DNA of 64,000 bases. Source: Sediminibacterium sp. Gen4 (lineage in GTDB: Bacteria; Bacteroidota; Bacteroidia; Chitinophagales; Chitinophagaceae). The notes beneath the pieces are model-generated. The model saw only the letters and a program-made list of their open reading frames with translations, was not told the DNA's origin and searched no databases. Shown one piece after another: positions 15,388 through 23,870 of this stretch. Where the stretch lies: the NCBI GenBank assembly GCA_013391385.1, contig JACBFI010000003.1:62001-126000 (forward strand), written 5' to 3'. A program made the position numbers and the translations under genes. Position 1 is the first letter of the stretch, and each line of letters opens with the position of its first letter.

Positions 15388-18324
15388 TTATATAACTACA
15401 TTGATCATTTTACCTTTTACGAAGATGAGTTTCTTCAAAGGTTTTCCTTCCATCCATTTTTGTACCAGCTCATTGGCAAGAACGATCTCTTTTACCTGCT
15501 CCTCAGTAGCATCCAATGCAATGGAAATATTGGTACGTGTTTTTCCATTGATACTGATGGGATATTCTTTATTGGTTTCTGTTACATAAGATGCATTGAA
15601 CACAGGGAATGAAGCATCCAATACCGAACCTTCATTACCCAATTGCTTCCAAAGCTCCGCTGCAATATGTGGAGCATAAGGCGTTAAGAGGATCAATACA
15701 TCCTGAAGGATTTGTTTTTTATGACATTTCAAATCACTCAATTCATTCACACAAATCATAAAGCTGCTCACAGCAGTATTGAAACTATAACGCTCCGTAT
15801 CATCATCGATTTTTTTGATGGTGCGATGTAATACTTTTAACTCTTCAGCAGTCGGTTGCTCATCGTTCCAAATCTTTCCTTTGGTTTCATCAAAAAACAA
15901 ACGCCACAGTTTTTTCAAGAAACGATGCACCCCTTCAATCCCCTTGGTATCCCAGGGTTTACTTTGGTCTACCGGACCTAAGAACATTTCATACATGCGG
16001 AAAGTATCAGCACCAAATTTTTCCACCAATATATCAGGATTCACGGTGTTGAATTTTGATTTGGACATTTTTTCGATTTCTGTTCCGCATATATATTCAC
16101 CTTCTTCATTAAGAACGAATAATGCATCTGAATATCCAGATCTCCAACTCTTAAAAGCATCAATATCTAGAACAACACCGTCAACTCTATTAACATCAAC
16201 AGCTATTCGATCAACATTTAAGCTATGTATTTGGGTTATTCCTAATTCGGAAAGTAGAGATTTAATTTTAGTCTTGATATAGTTTTCAATATTTATATCA
16301 GAAACTTTGTCAATTAAATCTTTAGAGATAAAAATAAATGGCAAAGGTTTTCCCATCCTGGCGCTAGCAGCAAACTTCATATCCCATCTATACACAAACC
16401 TACTACTCCCCTGTATCATCCCCTGATTCAACAATTTCCTAAACGGTTCATCAAAACCAATATATCCTAAGTCATACAAAGCTTTGGTCCACATACGGCT
16501 GTACAATAAATGTCCCACCGCATGTTCTGTTCCACCGATATACAGATCCACCTGATTCCAATAATCACTTACTTTCTTCTCACAAAATGTCTCTTCATTA
16601 TTGGGATCCATATAGCGCAGGAAATACCAACTACTACCTGCATAACCGGGCATGGTATTGGTTTCGCGCACTGCAGGTTTGCCTTTGTAGGTTGTGTTCT
16701 TCCAATCATTCAAATTGGCCAGTGGGCCCTCTCCATCCGGGCCCGGACCATAACTTTCTACATCAGGTAACAAGAGTGGCAATTCTTTTTCATCTAAAGG
16801 ATAGGCAATACCCTCCTGCCAAACAATCGGGAAAGGCTCACCCCAATAACGTTGGCGACTAAAGGCAGCATCACGCATTTTGTAATTCACTTTGCGTTTG
16901 CCGATACCCATTTCTTCCAGTTTGGTGATGACCACTTCAATGGCATCACGCATTTTCATACCATTCAAAAATCCACTATTAGCCAGTACGGCATCTTTGG
17001 TAGGATTGGCATCTACTCCATCAAAAGCCTCACCAATGATATTCGTGATCGGAATATTGAAATGCTTCGCAAATTTGAAATCTCTTTCATCACCACAAGG
17101 AACCGCCATAATGGCTCCGGTTCCATATCCGGCAAGTACATACTCAGATATCCATACCGGAATTTCTCTTCCATCAAAAGGATTGATGGCATAAGCTCCC
17201 GTAAAACATCCCGTAATTTTTTTCTCCGCCTGACGCTCTCGATCACTCCTGCTTTTTACATAAGTGATATAAGCATCCACTGCTTCTTTCTGCTCAGCTG
17301 TCGTAATTTTTTCAATCAACTCATGCTCCGGCGCCACCACCATAAAGTCTACGCCGAAAATGGTATCAGGGCGGGTAGTGTAGACGAGGAGCTCCAAGCT
17401 GCTAGCTTCAGGCTGCAAGCTTGATTGTTCTGGCTTGTGGCTTGCAGCCTGCAGCTTGAAGCTGATCTCCGCTCCCGATGACTTACCAATCCAATTCGTT
17501 TGCATTTCTTTCATGGCTTCGCTGAACTCGATGGTGTCGAGTCCGCTGAGCAAACGATCTGCATATTCTGTGATACGCAAATACCATTGACGCAATTTCT
17601 TTTTAACAACAGGATGTCCGCCACGCTCACTCACTCCATTCACTACTTCATCATTGGCCAGTACTGTTCCCAAAGCTTCACACCAGTTTACTTCACCATA
17701 CCCACAAAAAGCAAGACGATAATCCATCAGAATATCTTGCTGTTCTTTTTCAGAAAAAGCTTTCCATGCTGCTGCTGTGAATTGAAGGGTGGGATTACCC
17801 GGACAAATATGATGGGTATTTCCTTCCTGTTCAAAAGAGGTAATCAGTTCCTGAATCGATACTGCTTTTTGCTGGTGACGATCATAGAAGCTATTAAACA
17901 GTTGAAGGAAAATCCATTGAGTCCATTTATAATAATCAGCATCACAGGTACGTACCTCTCGATCCCAGTCATAGCTGAATCCGATATTGTCGAGTTGTTT
18001 TCTGAAATTATCAATGTTCTGAGCAGTACTTTTTGCCGGGTGTACCCCATGCTCCAATGCATATTGCTCAGCCGGTAATCCAAACGCATCATAACCCATG
18101 GGATGCAGTACATTGAATCCTTTCAATCTTTTGAAACGACTTACAATATCAGAAGCGATATAACCCAAAGGGTGACCGACATGCAATCCGGCCCCACTCG
18201 GATAAGGAAACATATCCAGCACATAATATTTGGGCTTGGCACTGTTATTATTTACCTGGTAGGCTTTGGTATCCGTCCATTCTTTCTGCCATTTCTTTTC
18301 AATGTCCCTGAAATTGTATTCCAT
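15388..18324 (-). CDS. leuS: Leucyl-tRNA synthetase, with a repeat-derived in-frame insertion
   Basis: The 978-residue class I enzyme charges tRNA-Leu and edits mischarged products. The HIGH motif is HVGH (about 48-51, in PSGAGLHVGHPLGY), the KMSKS loop is at about 752-756 (EKMSKSKFNTVNPD), and the CP1 editing domain has TTRPDTIFG and GTGAIMAVPCGDERDFKFA. Two oddities were seen. Residues about 287-312 (QAASHKPEQSSLQPEASS and neighbours) are encoded by a copy of an intergenic repeat, just before the threonine-rich editing motif. Residues about 655-735, before KMSKS, form an AT-rich insertion longer than I expect from Bacteroides enzymes. The open frame and intact motifs indicate a working enzyme. 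Confidence 0.96.
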   Translation of the reverse strand: MEYNFRDIEKKWQKEWTDTKAYQVNNNSAKPKYYVLDMFPYPSGAGLHVGHPLGYIASDIVSRFKRLKGFNVLHPMGYDAFGLPAEQYALEHGVHPAKSTAQNIDNFRKQLDNIGFSYDWDREVRTCDADYYKWTQWIFLQLFNSFYDRHQQKAVSIQELITSFEQEGNTHHICPGNPTLQFTAAAWKAFSEKEQQDILMDYRLAFCGYGEVNWCEALGTVLANDEVVNGVSERGGHPVVKKKLRQWYLRITEYADRLLSGLDTIEFSEAMKEMQTNWIGKSSGAEISFKLQAASHKPEQSSLQPEASSLELLVYTTRPDTIFGVDFMVVAPEHELIEKITTAEQKEAVDAYITYVKSRSDRERQAEKKITGCFTGAYAINPFDGREIPVWISEYVLAGYGTGAIMAVPCGDERDFKFAKHFNIPITNIIGEAFDGVDANPTKDAVLANSGFLNGMKMRDAIEVVITKLEEMGIGKRKVNYKMRDAAFSRQRYWGEPFPIVWQEGIAYPLDEKELPLLLPDVESYGPGPDGEGPLANLNDWKNTTYKGKPAVRETNTMPGYAGSSWYFLRYMDPNNEETFCEKKVSDYWNQVDLYIGGTEHAVGHLLYSRMWTKALYDLGYIGFDEPFRKLLNQGMIQGSSRFVYRWDMKFAASARMGKPLPFIFISKDLIDKVSDINIENYIKTKIKSLLSELGITQIHSLNVDRIAVDVNRVDGVVLDIDAFKSWRSGYSDALFVLNEEGEYICGTEIEKMSKSKFNTVNPDILVEKFGADTFRMYEMFLGPVDQSKPWDTKGIEGVHRFLKKLWRLFFDETKGKIWNDEQPTAEELKVLHRTIKKIDDDTERYSFNTAVSSFMICVNELSDLKCHKKQILQDVLILLTPYAPHIAAELWKQLGNEGSVLDASFPVFNASYVTETNKEYPISINGKTRTNISIALDATEEQVKEIVLANELVQKWMEGKPLKKLIFVKGKMINVVI
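17388..17465. repeat. Intergenic-type repeat inserted in frame within leuS
   Basis: The segment has two inverted arms built from the words AAGCTGCAGGCTGCAAGCC and AGCTTGCAGCCTGAAGCT, the same vocabulary as the repeats at 36829-36855, 37250-37280 and 60208-60240. It encodes about 26 residues rich in A, S, E and Q in the CP1 domain. Confidence 0.75.
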
Positions 18325-18369
18325 AAGTTATGCGTGTACTTATAATTTTTATGCTGTTTGATCGTTATT

Positions 18370-18440
18370 GAAGGGTCAGCAAAGCATGCGTAGGTCCGGA
18401 GATTCGGCCACATGCAGCGGCTGCCGGCAATCCTAACATA
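18370..18440 (-). promoter_or_regulatory. Candidate structured 5' leader of leuS
   Basis: A GC-rich island in an AT-rich gap. On the minus strand it includes TTGCCGGCAGCCGCTGCATG and CCGAATCTCCGGACC. GCATG can pair with CATGC around a GG/CC inner stem. It lies between a TACATTTG promoter box and the leuS start, so it would be inside a leader of about 185 bases. I match it to no known riboswitch. Confidence 0.4.
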
Positions 18441-18508
18441 TATTTAACCCAAATACGTTGAGATTGCTCTATTTTCAATGGCAAATTGATCGTTAGAATG
18501 GTTGCAAA

Positions 18509-18541
18509 TGTAAGTCTTTAGGCGTCAAAACCCTACATTTG
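18509..18541 (+). promoter_or_regulatory. Promoter of ftsX, overlapping the divergent leuS promoter
   Basis: The -33 TTG is at 18512-18514 and the -7 TACATTTG at 18534-18541, spacing 19, an exact Bacteroidota match. The minus strand carries another TACATTTG at 18515-18522, directed at leuS, so the two promoters are interlocked. Confidence 0.6.
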
Positions 18542-18596
18542 TGACCGCTTCCCCTGCCCTTCTCCTGTGAGGAGAAGGGGATAAAAAATGTAAAGT

Positions 18597-19472
18597 ATGG
18601 TAGATAGTGCAAAATCTTCTTTAAAGCGTAGTAAACCGAATTATATCTACACCATTGTGGGTGTGGCTTTGGTCTTGTTGATCATGGGTATCATGGGCTG
18701 GTTTTTCCTCAATATTAATTCGGTAGGCAGTGCTTTTAAGGAAGACATTCGTATCAGCGCCTATTTACGGACTTTGAATAAGGATACCATTGGACAGATT
18801 CAGCAGCATATTGCTTCTCGCCCCTATACCAAAACGGTGACTTATGTAGATAAGAAAAAAGCACAGGAGATCTGGAATCGTGAGAACAATGAGGATTGGG
18901 CGAAGATTTTGGATGTGAACCCATTACCCGAGAGCATCGATTTTTATGCAAAAGCAGACTACGTAAATAGGGATAGCCTGAATAAAATATCCACAGAGTT
19001 ATTGGCTAAGTACGGAGATCAGATCACCGATATCCAGTACCCCCAAACATTGGTAGGTAATTTGAATGAGCGTGCTGCAAAGATTGGTTTGATATTTTTA
19101 GTGATTGCCATCATCCTCTGTATCATCGTGATCATTAGTATTGATAATACCATCCGTTTAGCAATGTTCAGTAACCGATTCCTGATCAAGACCATGCAGA
19201 TGGTTGGTGCTACTAGGGGTTTCATTGCTCGTCCTTTGAATATCAGGGCGGTGGTGAACGGACTGATCAGTTCCGGTATTGCCATTATTTTATTATTTAG
19301 CATCATCAGTTGGGCAGAGAGTCAGTTCCCACAGTTGAAAGCTATCCGTGATTGGAAATTGACTTTTATACTCTTTGGAGGCTTGATTATATTAGGCGTT
19401 GGAATTTCAGTCTATTCAACCCACCGAAGCGTATTGAAATATTTAAAAATGAAATTGGATGATCTTTATTAG
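18597..19472 (+). CDS. ftsX: Cell division protein FtsX-like permease
   Basis: A 291-residue membrane protein of the FtsX family. FtsX with the ATPase FtsE transmits cytoplasmic signals to cell-wall hydrolases during division. Membrane segments lie near 22-42, 165-190, 215-240 and 260-280, with a periplasmic domain (about 45-160) between the first two, the FtsX layout. The motif TMQMVGATRGFIARPLNIRA (about 200-219) is the conserved cytoplasmic loop. No ftsE lies next to it, which is usual in Bacteroidota. It is first in a plus-strand group with DUF3098 and uppP, all envelope proteins. Confidence 0.92.
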   Translation: MVDSAKSSLKRSKPNYIYTIVGVALVLLIMGIMGWFFLNINSVGSAFKEDIRISAYLRTLNKDTIGQIQQHIASRPYTKTVTYVDKKKAQEIWNRENNEDWAKILDVNPLPESIDFYAKADYVNRDSLNKISTELLAKYGDQITDIQYPQTLVGNLNERAAKIGLIFLVIAIILCIIVIISIDNTIRLAMFSNRFLIKTMQMVGATRGFIARPLNIRAVVNGLISSGIAIILLFSIISWAESQFPQLKAIRDWKLTFILFGGLIILGVGISVYSTHRSVLKYLKMKLDDLY

Positions 19473-19533
19473 TGAATAGTGAGTAGTCAGTAGTGAGTAA
19501 AAAATCAGATACTCACTACTCACCACTCACTTT
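19471..19533. repeat. Inverted repeat of AGTGAGTAG words after ftsX
   Basis: The arms 19471-19500 and 19510-19532 consist of AGTGAATAG, GTGAGTAG and AGTAGTGAGTA in one direction and their complements in the other. The repeat overlaps the ftsX stop codon. Confidence 0.75.
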
Positions 19534-19547
19534 AAAAAACCTCTCCC

Positions 19548-19784
19548 ATGACCGAAACAAAAAATACCATGAGTCCGCTTTTTACGAAAGAGAATTATAA
19601 GTGGATGATTATTGGCGCTGTTATTATTGCACTTGGCTTCTTTTTAATGAGTGGCGGCAAAAGTAGTGATCCGAATGTATTTGATTATAAAGAAGTGTAT
19701 GGCACTACCCGCATCACCATTGCACCCATCCTTATCGTGATCGGTTTGGCGATTGAGATCTTTGCGATTTTTAAGAAGAAGTAG
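19548..19784 (+). CDS. DUF3098 small membrane protein
   Basis: A 78-residue protein with two membrane segments (about 20-38 and 57-74) and a short loop (GGKSSDPNVFDYKEVYGTTR). This matches DUF3098, a family found almost only in Bacteroidota and usually between ftsX and uppP, as here. The role is unknown; the fixed position suggests an envelope or division function. Confidence 0.85.
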   Translation: MTETKNTMSPLFTKENYKWMIIGAVIIALGFFLMSGGKSSDPNVFDYKEVYGTTRITIAPILIVIGLAIEIFAIFKKK

Positions 19785-19792
19785 CGAGAGCA

Positions 19793-19865
19793 TATAGCTT
19801 ATGGTTCATAGCCTATAGTATTATATTGCCTACTATAAACCATAAGCTATGAACTATTAGCCATT
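19793..19865. repeat. Inverted repeat of CATAGC/TATGG words before uppP
   Basis: The left arm (19795-19820) reads AGCTTATGGTTCATAGC then CTATAGTA. The right arm (19831-19863), read on the other strand, has TAGTTCATAGCTTATGG then TTTATAGTA. The words are shared but reordered. Confidence 0.75.
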
Positions 19866-19908
19866 ACCCTATCACTGTTTGCTAACTAATGCTAACCCAA
19901 ACCCACCC

Positions 19909-20706
19909 ATGAGTATTTTCGACGCGATCATCATTGCCATTGTGGAAGGACTGACTGAATTTTTGCCGGTGTCTTCTACCGGGCATATGATTATTGCCAG
20001 TTCTTTTTTGGGTATTGCCAAAGACGATTTCACCAAGTTATTTGAAGTCGCCATTCAGTTAGGCGCTATACTCTCTGTGGTGGTATTGTATCATAAAAAA
20101 TTCTTCCCACTGAATCGCTGGAATTTTTATCTCAAGTTATTGGTTGCAGTGATCCCGGCACTGGGATTGGGCGCTATTTTTTCTGATAAAATTGATGCAT
20201 TACTGGAAAGTCCTCTTACGGTAGCCATCACCATGTTGGCAGGTGGAATTATTCTTTTGTTTATCGACAAATTGTTTCAGCAGCCTATTATTGAAAAAGA
20301 AGAAGAGGTAAGTTTTTTTCGCGCACTACTGATTGGCTTCTGGCAATGTGTAGCGATGATTCCGGGTGTAAGCAGAAGTGCTGCTAGTATTATTGGCGGT
20401 ATGCAACAAAAGCTGACCAGAAATCTGGCTGCAGAATTTTCTTTCTTCCTTGCGGTACCAACGATGGCTGCTGCAACCGGTTACAAACTACTCAAAGCAT
20501 GGAAAGAAACCCCCGAAATGCTTACCAATACCGATAATTTGATTGCCCTAGCTGTAGGCAATGTCGTAGCATTTATAGTAGCCATGTTAGCCATCAAATT
20601 TTTTATCGGCTTTCTGCAAAAACATGGCTTCCGTTTATTTGGCTGGTACCGAGTTATTGGAGGAACGATTTTGTTGGTACTGGTGCTGACTGGATACTTG
20701 AAGTAA
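19909..20706 (+). CDS. uppP: Undecaprenyl-diphosphate phosphatase
   Basis: A 265-residue inner-membrane enzyme that recycles undecaprenyl diphosphate to the monophosphate carrier used for peptidoglycan and other envelope polymers. It has the family motifs [17 protein letters not shown] (about 13-29) and PGVSRSAAS (about 154-162), whose glutamates, serine and arginine form the active site, and about eight membrane segments. The ATG at 19909 gives the usual start [14 protein letters not shown]; an earlier ATG at 19879 adds ten polar residues. The family can confer bacitracin tolerance. Confidence 0.96.
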   Translation: MSIFDAIIIAIVEGLTEFLPVSSTGHMIIASSFLGIAKDDFTKLFEVAIQLGAILSVVVLYHKKFFPLNRWNFYLKLLVAVIPALGLGAIFSDKIDALLESPLTVAITMLAGGIILLFIDKLFQQPIIEKEEEVSFFRALLIGFWQCVAMIPGVSRSAASIIGGMQQKLTRNLAAEFSFFLAVPTMAAATGYKLLKAWKETPEMLTNTDNLIALAVGNVVAFIVAMLAIKFFIGFLQKHGFRLFGWYRVIGGTILLVLVLTGYLK

Positions 20707-20707
20707 T

Positions 20708-20812
20708 TTCGGATGTCTGATATCGGATTTCGGATTTGATTTTAAATCTGTGATCAAAAGTCGAAAATCCAATATTTTACATCAGAAATCAGACATCCGA
20801 CATCAGACATCT
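20708..20812. repeat. Inverted repeat of TGTCTGATATCGG words between uppP and ruvC
   Basis: The left arm has GGATGTCTGATATCGGATTT and CGGATTTG. The right arm has ATCAGAAATCAGACATCC and GACATCAGACATC. It fills the whole gap and reaches into the ruvC stop codon at 20811. Confidence 0.75.
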
Positions 20813-21377
20813 AAAATTTTCTCTTCACTCTCTCCGGATTTTTATTCAAAAAATCTTCCCAACCTTTTAAAGGCTTTCCTGATTTGATAAGGGGTGATGA
20901 TGATTGATAGTGGTGACAAAGTGCTACGGCTAGAGCATCTGTTGCATCGAAATATTGCGGTTTTTCTTCGATCTGTAAAATCCGTTGTAACATTTTCCAT
21001 ACCTGATCTTTATCAGCGTTACCATTACCGGTGATGGATTGTTTTACTTTTTTAGGTGAATATTCAGTTACCGTTAATCCCGCCTGCATAGCGGCAGCAA
21101 TGGCAACACCCTGAGCCCTTCCCAGTTTGAGCATACTTTGCACATTCTTCCCAAAAAAGGGAGCTTCGATGGCAAAAGTGGAAGGTTTGTATAGCTTCAC
21201 CAGTTCACATACCCGAGCATGTATCATTTCAAGACGGGCATAGATGTCTTTTTCTTTGGTGAGTTTAAGCACATCCATCAACAGCACCTGGGGTTGCCCT
21301 TTATGGATACGCAATAAAGCATACCCCATTAGTTGGGTACCCGGATCAATACCGAGGATGATCTCATCTTTGGCCAT
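20811..21377 (-). CDS. ruvC: Holliday junction resolvase RuvC
   Basis: A 188-residue nuclease that cuts Holliday junctions with RuvAB. The N-terminal aspartate lies in ILGIDPGTQLMGYALL (about 6-21), a glutamate in FAIEAPFFGKN (about 67-77), and the C-terminal acidic pair in YFDATDALAVALCHH (about 142-156). These are the four RuvC catalytic carboxylates. An earlier ATG at 21428 would add 17 residues encoded partly by a repeat, so the ATG at 21377 is used. The stop codon lies within the neighbouring repeat. Confidence 0.93.
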   Translation of the reverse strand: MAKDEIILGIDPGTQLMGYALLRIHKGQPQVLLMDVLKLTKEKDIYARLEMIHARVCELVKLYKPSTFAIEAPFFGKNVQSMLKLGRAQGVAIAAAMQAGLTVTEYSPKKVKQSITGNGNADKDQVWKMLQRILQIEEKPQYFDATDALAVALCHHYQSSSPLIKSGKPLKGWEDFLNKNPERVKRKF

Positions 21378-21387
21378 GGGATGAAAA

Positions 21388-21520
21388 TAGTGAAAAGTGT
21401 CCATAGGACTCCTGTGGAGAAAGGACAAAGGTCAAAGTCAGGAACAAATATAGTGGGTGAATCATTTTTTACTGTTTTATGTACCGCTTTTCACCTTTCA
21501 CTTTTCACCTTTCACTTCTT
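21388..21520. repeat. Composite repeat between ruvC and a flippase-like gene
   Basis: It contains one copy of the 22-base motif GTCCnnAGGACTCCnnnGGAGA (21399-21420). Words of the AAGTG/AAAGGTCAAAG type lie around it, and an opposing run of CTTTTCACCTTTCAC lies at 21488-21520. The second arm falls inside the longest open frame of the next gene. Confidence 0.7.
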
Positions 21521-22557
21521 TCCCTTTCTTTGTAAAGAGCAAACAATCAGCACTGAACAAGCAACTAAAGATATTTCTCAATTATTTCCTTGGACCGATA
21601 CTCTTTATCTGGTTGAGCTTTTCTATTTATCAGCAAATTAGTAATCAAAAAAACCTGGAAGAGTCATGGATGATGATTCGATCTTCTTTTTCAGGTCCAC
21701 GCTCGCTAAAACTTTTGACAGTTTTTATCCTGGTATTCATCAACTATGCCCTTGAAGCAGGGAAATGGAGAATGATACAAGCATCCATACAAAAAGTATC
21801 ATTTTGGAAAGCTTTCAAAGCGGTATTATCAGGTCACGCTGTTGCCTTTAATTCTATTAACCGGATAGGTGATACCGCAGGACGTGTATTATTTCTTGAT
21901 GAAGGAAATCGATTAAAAGGTATCGCACTTTCTTTTGTCGGAAGTATGAGCCTGATTATAGTTCATTTAGTTTTTGGTTTATTGGGTATGATATACATGC
22001 GTTTCAATATTCTGGATGCAACACATCATGTAGAAGGATTGTCGTTATTCTGGATGAACGGATTGATGAGTATGCTGACAGTAGGATTATCCATATTTGT
22101 TTTGTTATTCTTTCGGTTATCATGGCTCATTCGATTACTCGAGAAAATACCTTTTGTTGCGAAATACCGTTTTGTTGTTGAGAATATGGAGTCGTTACGA
22201 TGGCAATTCTTAACAAAAGTTTTATTCTTTTCTGCCGTTAGATACGTTTTAATTGTGTTGCAATATGTCTTGTTATTTGAAGTATTTGATGTGAAACTAA
22301 ATTTTTTCGACTCTGCCGCCTTGGTAATGGTCATGTTTCTGGTATTGACGATCATTCCAAGTATTACGCTGGCTGAACTGGGGCTAAGGGGAAATATCAG
22401 CATTCAATTATTCGGTATGCTAAGTAATAATACATTAGGCATCGTTGCAACGGCAGCAGGTATCTGGATAATGAATCTGATCATTCCAGCTATTATTGGA
22501 GGTTTTTTCCTACTGGGTGTAAGATTTTTTAATCGTACAATTAAAGAGCAGATATGA
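21457..22557 (+). CDS. Lysylphosphatidylglycerol synthase-like flippase (UPF0104 membrane family)
   Basis: An integral membrane protein of up to 366 residues with about eight membrane segments and no aminoacyl-transferase domain, so it resembles only the flippase half of MprF. The family may move lipids across the inner membrane. The GTG start at 21457 makes residues 8-24 (VPLFTFHFSPFTSFPFF) entirely repeat-encoded. The true start could be downstream at a non-ATG codon; the next ATG (MMIRSSF, about residue 72) would lose the first membrane segment. The stop overlaps the next start (ATGA), so the two genes are co-translated. Confidence 0.7.
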   Translation: MNHFLLFYVPLFTFHFSPFTSFPFFVKSKQSALNKQLKIFLNYFLGPILFIWLSFSIYQQISNQKNLEESWMMIRSSFSGPRSLKLLTVFILVFINYALEAGKWRMIQASIQKVSFWKAFKAVLSGHAVAFNSINRIGDTAGRVLFLDEGNRLKGIALSFVGSMSLIIVHLVFGLLGMIYMRFNILDATHHVEGLSLFWMNGLMSMLTVGLSIFVLLFFRLSWLIRLLEKIPFVAKYRFVVENMESLRWQFLTKVLFFSAVRYVLIVLQYVLLFEVFDVKLNFFDSAALVMVMFLVLTIIPSITLAELGLRGNISIQLFGMLSNNTLGIVATAAGIWIMNLIIPAIIGGFFLLGVRFFNRTIKEQI

Positions 22558-23348
22558 AGAAGTTTTTATTGATGGGTGGCTGGTTATTGGCATTTCAGCC
22601 AATTTCTGCTGGTGATGAATTTTGCGGCATCAGAAACAGGGCATTTGAAGAAGGAGAAAGCATTTCATACAATGTATTTTATTCAGTGATTGGATTATAT
22701 GTAAATGCAGGAACCGCTAACTTTTCAGTTTCCTTGGATAGAATGAATAACCGAACAGCCTATCATATCGTAGGCAAAGGAAGTTCTAATCCGAGTTATG
22801 ATTGGATATTTAAAGTTAGAGATCGATATGAAAGCTATATTGATACTGCGAATCTGCAACCTTTGAAATTCATCCGTAATATCGAAGAGGGCGATTTTAA
22901 AAAATTTGAGAACATCACTTTTAACCAGGAGAATAACACAGCAGTAACCACTGAGGGTGTTTTCAAAGTTCCGGGTTGTATACAGGATGTATTGAGTTCT
23001 ATCTATTACGCCAGAAATATTGATTTCAGTAAATACAAGCCGGAAGAGAAAATACCTTTCTCCATGTTTCTGGATAACGAAGTGTATAATCTATACATCA
23101 AATACCTGGGTAAGGAAACCATCAAAACCAAATACGGAAAATTCAGAGCTATCAAATTCAAGCCGCTATTGGTAAAAGGAACATTGTTTGAAGGAGGAGA
23201 AAAAATGACAGTATGGGTAAGTGATGACCCCAATCACATTCCTTTAAGAATTGAAAGTCCGATTGTAGTAGGAAGTGTAAAAGTAGATATGATGCAATAC
23301 AGAAATCTACGATATCCTTTGAGCTCAATGATTAGCTTCAACCGTTAA
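22554..23348 (+). CDS. DUF3108 periplasmic protein
   Basis: A 264-residue secreted protein with a signal peptide (1-19, MKKFLLMGGWLLAFQPISAG) and a strand-rich body. The family pattern GESISYNVFYSVIGLYVNAG (about 32-51) and KMTVWVSDDPNHIPLRIESP (about 220-239) identifies DUF3108. Its fold resembles lipoprotein-carrier-type barrels; its role is unknown. It is translationally coupled to the flippase-like gene, which suggests a joint lipid-related function. Its 3' end overlaps the converging next gene by 11 bases. Confidence 0.85.
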   Translation: MKKFLLMGGWLLAFQPISAGDEFCGIRNRAFEEGESISYNVFYSVIGLYVNAGTANFSVSLDRMNNRTAYHIVGKGSSNPSYDWIFKVRDRYESYIDTANLQPLKFIRNIEEGDFKKFENITFNQENNTAVTTEGVFKVPGCIQDVLSSIYYARNIDFSKYKPEEKIPFSMFLDNEVYNLYIKYLGKETIKTKYGKFRAIKFKPLLVKGTLFEGGEKMTVWVSDDPNHIPLRIESPIVVGSVKVDMMQYRNLRYPLSSMISFNR

Positions 23349-23718
23349 TTGCAATAGAGTTTTCAGTAGCACGATAGTGCATCGGACGCGTATTTACATT
23401 TTGATGTAGCTGGGATCTTTTGTAAAGTATACGACAGATAACGACCACAAATAAAGTTGCTAATCCGATACCGGCTGCCAATCCCCATCCAAAAGAATTG
23501 TAATTCTGTTTGCCGATGTAGGCACCAAAAACAATAGTGGCTGCAGAGATAACTCCAGAAACAGCTGCGATAACTGCATTGCCATCACGATTGGAAATCT
23601 CGACTCTGGCATGGCAGGTATCGCAGTTGATAGCGGAAAAATTGTTGAGCAAAATAAATTGCCTAAAAGATATCCGACTTCCGCAGCTCGGACATCCTAC
23701 TACCTGGTTTTTGGACAT
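23338..23718 (-). CDS. Zinc-ribbon membrane protein, unknown function
   Basis: A 126-residue protein with an N-terminal zinc ribbon (CPSCGS at about 9-14 and CDTCHA at about 32-37), then two membrane segments (about 48-66 and 75-95) and a polar tail. It looks like a small membrane-anchored metal-binding protein. No partner is obvious. It overlaps the end of the DUF3108 gene on the other strand. Confidence 0.7.
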   Translation of the reverse strand: MSKNQVVGCPSCGSRISFRQFILLNNFSAINCDTCHARVEISNRDGNAVIAAVSGVISAATIVFGAYIGKQNYNSFGWGLAAGIGLATLFVVVICRILYKRSQLHQNVNTRPMHYRATENSIAING

Positions 23719-23870
23719 TGGATTTTAAAATTGCTTGTTAAAGCTAGGATTCGATTGTAAACTTAATATGAAAGAATTGGAATAAGTGTCTGGAAAACAC
23801 CGATTTTATGCCGTTTTTTCACGGATTTTTTGTCAAAAAAAATCAGGCGTTTTACTACAAACCATAAAAG

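Noticed and set aside
18325-18596. T-box or known riboswitch in the leuS leader
   Set aside because: No T-box signature or other named motif could be recognised; kept only as an unnamed candidate.
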